Positions 60,779 through 64,000 of a stretch of DNA of 64,000 bases are shown here, piece after piece. The stretch is from positions 1 to 64,000 of the forward strand of contig JAEWGT010000013.1 of the NCBI GenBank assembly GCA_023388175.1, in the 5' to 3' direction. Every line of letters begins with the position of its first letter. The first letter of the stretch is position 1. This stretch comes from Pseudomonadota bacterium. Lineage in GTDB: Bacteria; Pseudomonadota; Alphaproteobacteria; Rhizobiales; Devosiaceae. A program made the translations under genes and the position numbers. Under the pieces are notes generated by a model. The model was not told where the DNA came from. It did no database searches and saw nothing but the letters and a program-made list of their open reading frames with translations.

Positions 60779-61024
60779 ATGGCCCACGGCTCGACCCCGC
60801 ATTTCCACAATACCCAAGGTCTGCGTTCGATCGAGGTGGGTTCCAAGGAATTCATGTGCGTCGGCGCCCTGCCCCCCTTCGATCACCCCCATATTTTCAT
60901 CGATATGGGCAAGGACAACGAAGCGGTCTGTCCCTATTGCTCGACGCTCTACATCTACAAGGCCGAACTCGGTGCCGGCCATGCCAACCCGGCCACCGCG
61001 GTTTTTGAGGCACACGCTGCCTGA
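60779..61024 (+). CDS. Zinc-finger domain protein (zf-CHCC)
   Basis: The 81-residue protein has the motif KEFMCVGALPPFDHPHIFIDMG, then CPYCSTLYIY, giving one Cys, one or two His and two Cys as zinc ligands (PF10276). The family is similar to the NDUFS6 subunit of complex I. I start at ATG 60779; an upstream ATG at 60734 is possible. The FAD monooxygenase gene follows eight bases after its stop and is probably in the same transcript. Confidence 0.9.
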   Translation: MAHGSTPHFHNTQGLRSIEVGSKEFMCVGALPPFDHPHIFIDMGKDNEAVCPYCSTLYIYKAELGAGHANPATAVFEAHAA

Positions 61025-61032
61025 GTGACGCC

Positions 61033-62205
61033 ATGCCCGCCACGGGCCGCAATTATGTCATAGCCGGCGCCGGGATTTCCGGCATGACGCTTGCGCTTGG
61101 CCTGGCCAAGTTCGGCGCCAGCGTCATCCTGCTGGAACGCAGCCCCAATGTTCAGGAATTCGGCGCTGGACTGCAGATCAGCCCCAATGCCCGTCATTGC
61201 CTTGATCAGTTGGGGCTCGGCGAAGCACTGGATCAAATCGGGCTGGAACCGCAGGCGCTCGACCTTTACCCGCAAGGCGCGCAAAGCCCATCCGCAAGCA
61301 TGGAACTCGGCGCCATCATGCGCAGCCGTTTCGGCGCGCCTTACCATGTGATGCACCGGGCCGATCTGGCAGACCTGCTCCACAAAGCCTGCCGGCGCTT
61401 TGCCAATATCGACATGTCCTTCGGCGTGCGAAACTGGGATGTGGTGTCCCATGCCCGAGGCGTCACCGTTGCTGTCGACGAGTCCGATGGCCAGAGCCGC
61501 ACCAGTCGGGCGCACGCCTTTATCGGTGCGGACGGCGTCCACTCACACACCCGCCGCGCCGTCCTGGATGGCCCCGACGCCCACTTCGGCAATCGAATCG
61601 CCTGGCGGGCATTGGTGCCGCTCGATCTCGTCTCGGGCCAGATTGCGCCAGATCGGGTTTCGGTATTCTTCGGAACAGGCTTTCATCTGGTCTGCTATCC
61701 CCTGCCCCATCGCCAGCAGGTCAATCTTGCCCTGTTTATGCCCGGTCAATCCCCGACACCGGAGGGCCAGCCGCGTCCTTCGAGGCCGGGGCCGCGTGTC
61801 GACGCTATCCTGACGGCGGCTGCGGACAGTTGGACACCCTGGGCCCTGTTCACCGTGCAGACAGATATCTGGCATCGCGGCAATATCGGACTCATCGGCG
61901 ACGCCGCCCACGCCATGGTGCCATTTCAGGCACAGGGAGCCGCAATGGGTATCGAGGATGCGACAATTCTTGCGCCGCTTCTGGCGGAAACAAAAAGCGC
62001 CGAAGATGCGTTTACCCGCTATGCCGGCCTGCGTCGGGAAAGGGTGAAGCGGGTCGCGGCACTCTCTGCGCAGAATGGCCGCATTTTTCATCTGCCATGG
62101 CCTTTGAGTCTGGCGCGCAATGCCGTTCTATCCGCACAGGGGCCGCGCGCACATCTTCGGCGTCTGGGCTGGATTTACGACTACAAGGCCGGCGCGGGCA
62201 CCTGA
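61033..62205 (+). CDS. FAD-dependent monooxygenase (UbiH/salicylate-hydroxylase-like)
   Basis: The 390-residue flavoprotein has the dinucleotide motif VIAGAGISGMTLALGLAKFG (9-28), the GADGVHSHTRR motif near residue 160 and the second FAD motif GLIGDAAHAMVPFQAQGAAMGIEDA near 290-315. It hydroxylates an aromatic or similar substrate with NAD(P)H and oxygen. The substrate cannot be read from sequence; no aromatic catabolic genes flank it. Confidence 0.92.
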   Translation: MPATGRNYVIAGAGISGMTLALGLAKFGASVILLERSPNVQEFGAGLQISPNARHCLDQLGLGEALDQIGLEPQALDLYPQGAQSPSASMELGAIMRSRFGAPYHVMHRADLADLLHKACRRFANIDMSFGVRNWDVVSHARGVTVAVDESDGQSRTSRAHAFIGADGVHSHTRRAVLDGPDAHFGNRIAWRALVPLDLVSGQIAPDRVSVFFGTGFHLVCYPLPHRQQVNLALFMPGQSPTPEGQPRPSRPGPRVDAILTAAADSWTPWALFTVQTDIWHRGNIGLIGDAAHAMVPFQAQGAAMGIEDATILAPLLAETKSAEDAFTRYAGLRRERVKRVAALSAQNGRIFHLPWPLSLARNAVLSAQGPRAHLRRLGWIYDYKAGAGT

Positions 62206-62391
62206 CCGGCCTTGCTTTACCGGGCCCGGGCGTGTCAATTGCAGCGCTTGGCCCTGCGGAGCGTTTCCAGCAAAAGTGCAAACCACTTTGCGGTTGGAAA
62301 ACCGCAAAACAAGGTCTGGATCAATTTACCGGTTCGGCAAAACCATGAATTGATCTAGCGAACGGGACAGAAAAAAGGTTCAAGAAGCCGC

Positions 62392-63726
62392 ATGCAAGCT
62401 GCGACCCGCTCCCGACTGACGCTCTCCTGCATCCTCATTACCATTCTGCTCGACATGATCGGCGTGGGCATCATCGTGCCCGTTCTGCCCGAACTGCTGG
62501 AAGAACTGACGGGTGGCAGCGTGGCAGACGCAGCCGTTATTGGCGGCTACCTCGTCTTTGCCTATGCCTTCATGCAATTCGTCTTCTCGCCCATCCTCGG
62601 CAACCTATCCGACCGTTTCGGCCGCAGGCCAATCCTGCTGCTGTCGCTATTGGGGCTGACCTTCGACTACCTGATGATGTCGATCGCCCCCTTCGTCTGG
62701 TACCTGTTCATTGGCCGCATCATTGCCGGCATTGCTGGCGCCGCCCTGGCGACAGCCACCGCCTATATGGCCGACATCACCCCGCCCCATAAGCGCACGC
62801 ATCGTTTCGGCCTCATCGGCGCGGCCTTTGGCCTCGGCTTCATCATTGGTCCGGTGATTGGCGGCGAGCTTGGCGAGTTTGGCCCGCGCGTGCCGTTCTT
62901 TGCCGCTGCTGGCCTCGCCTTCGCCAATTTCCTTTTCGGCCTGCTGGTGCTGCCCGAAAGCCTGCCAAAGGCCTCGCGTCGCAAGTTCGACATTCGCCGG
63001 GCAAACCCGCTCGGCGCGGTTCTGGCGCTCAAGAAATATCCGTCCGTGCTGTGGCTGCTGGGTGTCCTGTTCTTCTTCCAGCTTTCCGCGCAGGCGCTGC
63101 CGACGGTGTTCTCCTATTTCACCGTGGAAGTGTTCAACTTCACCTCATCGACCATCGGGCGCACGCTTGGCGCCTTCGGCCTCGGCTTCGCCGTCAGCCA
63201 AGCCGTGCTGGCCGGGCCGCTGTCGCGCGGCATGGGCGAGCCCGCCGTCGCCATGATCGGCCTGCTGGCGGCCTCGGCAGCCTTCGCCGGCATAGCCTTC
63301 TCCGCCGACGTCTATCATCTCTATCTTTTCATTCTGGTTGGCACGGTCAGCGGCCTCGCCCCGCCGGCCATCAATGGCGTACTGTCGCGGCAGGTCCCCG
63401 ATAATAGCCAGGGTGAATTGCAGGGCGCAGTAAACGCCGCCAGCTCGCTGGCCACGATCATCGGGCCGCTCGCAGCAACCCAGATCTTTTCGTACTACAC
63501 TGCCCGCGAGACCGACCACTATTTCCCCGGCGCGCCCTTCATTGCCGCCGGCATCAGCGTAATCGCCGCATTGCTCCTCTTCGCCTTTGCGGCATGGCGG
63601 TTTGAACTGGGCCGCCGCCCCAGCATTGCCGACCATCCGCATGCGCCAGAAATGGCTCCGCCGGGCCAGGTCCGCACGCCACCGATCGATGAAGATGAAC
63701 GCTATGACGATACGTCCCGCCGCTGA
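62392..63726 (+). CDS. MFS exporter (tetracycline-resistance TetA/TCR-like)
   Basis: The 444-residue protein has 12 membrane spans in the drug:H+ antiporter DHA1 arrangement. Motif A is GNLSDRFGRRPILL and the IIAGIAGAALATATAYMADITP segment resembles the TetA/TCR family. A cytoplasmic C-terminus of about 40 residues is polar and acidic. It probably exports a drug-like compound, but this family also includes sugar transporters. The 3' end overlaps the next gene by 23 bases. Confidence 0.88.
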   Translation: MQAATRSRLTLSCILITILLDMIGVGIIVPVLPELLEELTGGSVADAAVIGGYLVFAYAFMQFVFSPILGNLSDRFGRRPILLLSLLGLTFDYLMMSIAPFVWYLFIGRIIAGIAGAALATATAYMADITPPHKRTHRFGLIGAAFGLGFIIGPVIGGELGEFGPRVPFFAAAGLAFANFLFGLLVLPESLPKASRRKFDIRRANPLGAVLALKKYPSVLWLLGVLFFFQLSAQALPTVFSYFTVEVFNFTSSTIGRTLGAFGLGFAVSQAVLAGPLSRGMGEPAVAMIGLLAASAAFAGIAFSADVYHLYLFILVGTVSGLAPPAINGVLSRQVPDNSQGELQGAVNAASSLATIIGPLAATQIFSYYTARETDHYFPGAPFIAAGISVIAALLLFAFAAWRFELGRRPSIADHPHAPEMAPPGQVRTPPIDEDERYDDTSRR

Positions 63727-64000
63727 GACCGACTGGCCCGCCATTCTGGCCATTGTCGCCCCGGTGCTCGCGGCCGGCGAAACCTATGCCATCGACCGAA
63801 ATCTGGATGACCAGGCCGTCCGTGACTATTGGATGATGCCCGCGCATGAAGTGTTCGTGGCAGAGAGCGATGGCCAGGTCATCGGCACCTATTACCTCAT
63901 GGCCAACCAGCGCGGTGGCGGTGCCCATGTCGCCAATTGCGGCTACATGACCGCCCCCGAGGCACGCGGCAAGGGCGTGGCCCGGGCTATGTGCCTGCAC
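63704..64000 (+). CDS. GNAT-family acetyltransferase, N-terminal part
   Basis: The frame begins at ATG 63704 inside the end of the MFS gene and runs off the window. The 99 visible residues start MTIRPAAETDWPAILAIVAPV, then AHEVFVAESDGQVIGTYYLM and CGYMTAPEARGKGVARAMC, where RGKGVA is the acetyl-CoA-binding motif of GNAT enzymes. It may acetylate a small molecule, possibly one handled by the MFS exporter. The C-terminus is missing. Confidence 0.92.
   Translation, partial: MTIRPAAETDWPAILAIVAPVLAAGETYAIDRNLDDQAVRDYWMMPAHEVFVAESDGQVIGTYYLMANQRGGGAHVANCGYMTAPEARGKGVARAMCLH

Noticed and set aside
60635..61015. Long 5' extension of the alpha/beta hydrolase frame
   Set aside because: It runs antisense through the well-supported zf-CHCC gene; the conserved protein begins at 60634.
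1..64000. CRISPR arrays, tRNA, rRNA or prophage genes
   Set aside because: No regularly spaced repeats, cloverleaf sequences, ribosomal RNA stretches or phage structural genes were seen on either strand. A covariance-model search was not possible here.

Overview
The window looks like a chromosomal segment of an alphaproteobacterium of the order Hyphomicrobiales (Rhizobiales). A Devosia-like genome is plausible. The grounds are GC-rich coding sequence, the DUF3126, zf-CHCC and bacterial transglutaminase-like cysteine proteinase (BTLCP) small proteins, a thrS / yidD / iron-sulfur scaffold / folE / hisI neighbourhood, and many Sec-exported proteins of unknown function. Genus-level placement is an inference; no rRNA or tRNA gene is present to confirm it.

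Layout. (1) 1-2,365: the end of galU, two possible tiny membrane-protein genes, a lytic transglycosylase and a nitroreductase. (2) 2,758-7,800: first half of an exopolysaccharide (EPS) locus: exported protein, O-antigen-ligase-like protein, PPP-type phosphatase, and a Wzc/ExoP-type tyrosine autokinase. (3) 7,950-15,769: a nest of insertion sequences (two IS66 copies of one type, two of another, one IS21 element), nearly all with broken transposases. It cuts off a gene that started at 7,932. (4) 16,209-27,637: second half of the EPS locus on the minus strand. It begins with an A+T-rich, probably imported cassette (pyruvyl transferase, Wzy-like polymerase, Wzx-like flippase, glycosyltransferase), followed by GC-rich UDP-xylose synthase, UDP-glucose dehydrogenase, the initiating sugar transferase, a BTLCP protease and a frameshifted phosphomannomutase. 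GalU, Ugd and Uxs together make UDP-glucose, UDP-glucuronate and UDP-xylose, so a glucuronate- or xylose-containing polymer is the simplest prediction.

(5) 27,888-36,321: two exported proteins, then housekeeping genes (arfB, a small coupled gene, thrS, GFA-family protein, yidD, iron-sulfur scaffold, folE, hisI). (6) 36,664-46,922: a dense array of about a dozen mostly Sec-exported, uncharacterised proteins surrounding an ECF sigma factor and its membrane-anchored partner. It includes DUF3137-like, DUF600-like, HEAT-repeat and LprI-like members and is the best candidate here for an undescribed envelope system. (7) 47,295-53,069: a phosphotransferase, then an Asp/Glu-racemase-like gene with a complete TRAP transporter and a divergent RpiR-type regulator. 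Three GAAA-N6-TTTC sites look like its operators.

(8) 53,354-64,000: a HEPN-like orphan, rhomboid protease, PAS and PilZ proteins, a second BTLCP, small conserved proteins, cysE, an alpha/beta hydrolase, zf-CHCC protein, FAD monooxygenase, MFS exporter, and the start of a GNAT acetyltransferase. A dispersed 18-bp motif occurs four times in intergenic DNA between 47 and 54 kb. I saw no CRISPR array, tRNA, rRNA or replication origin.
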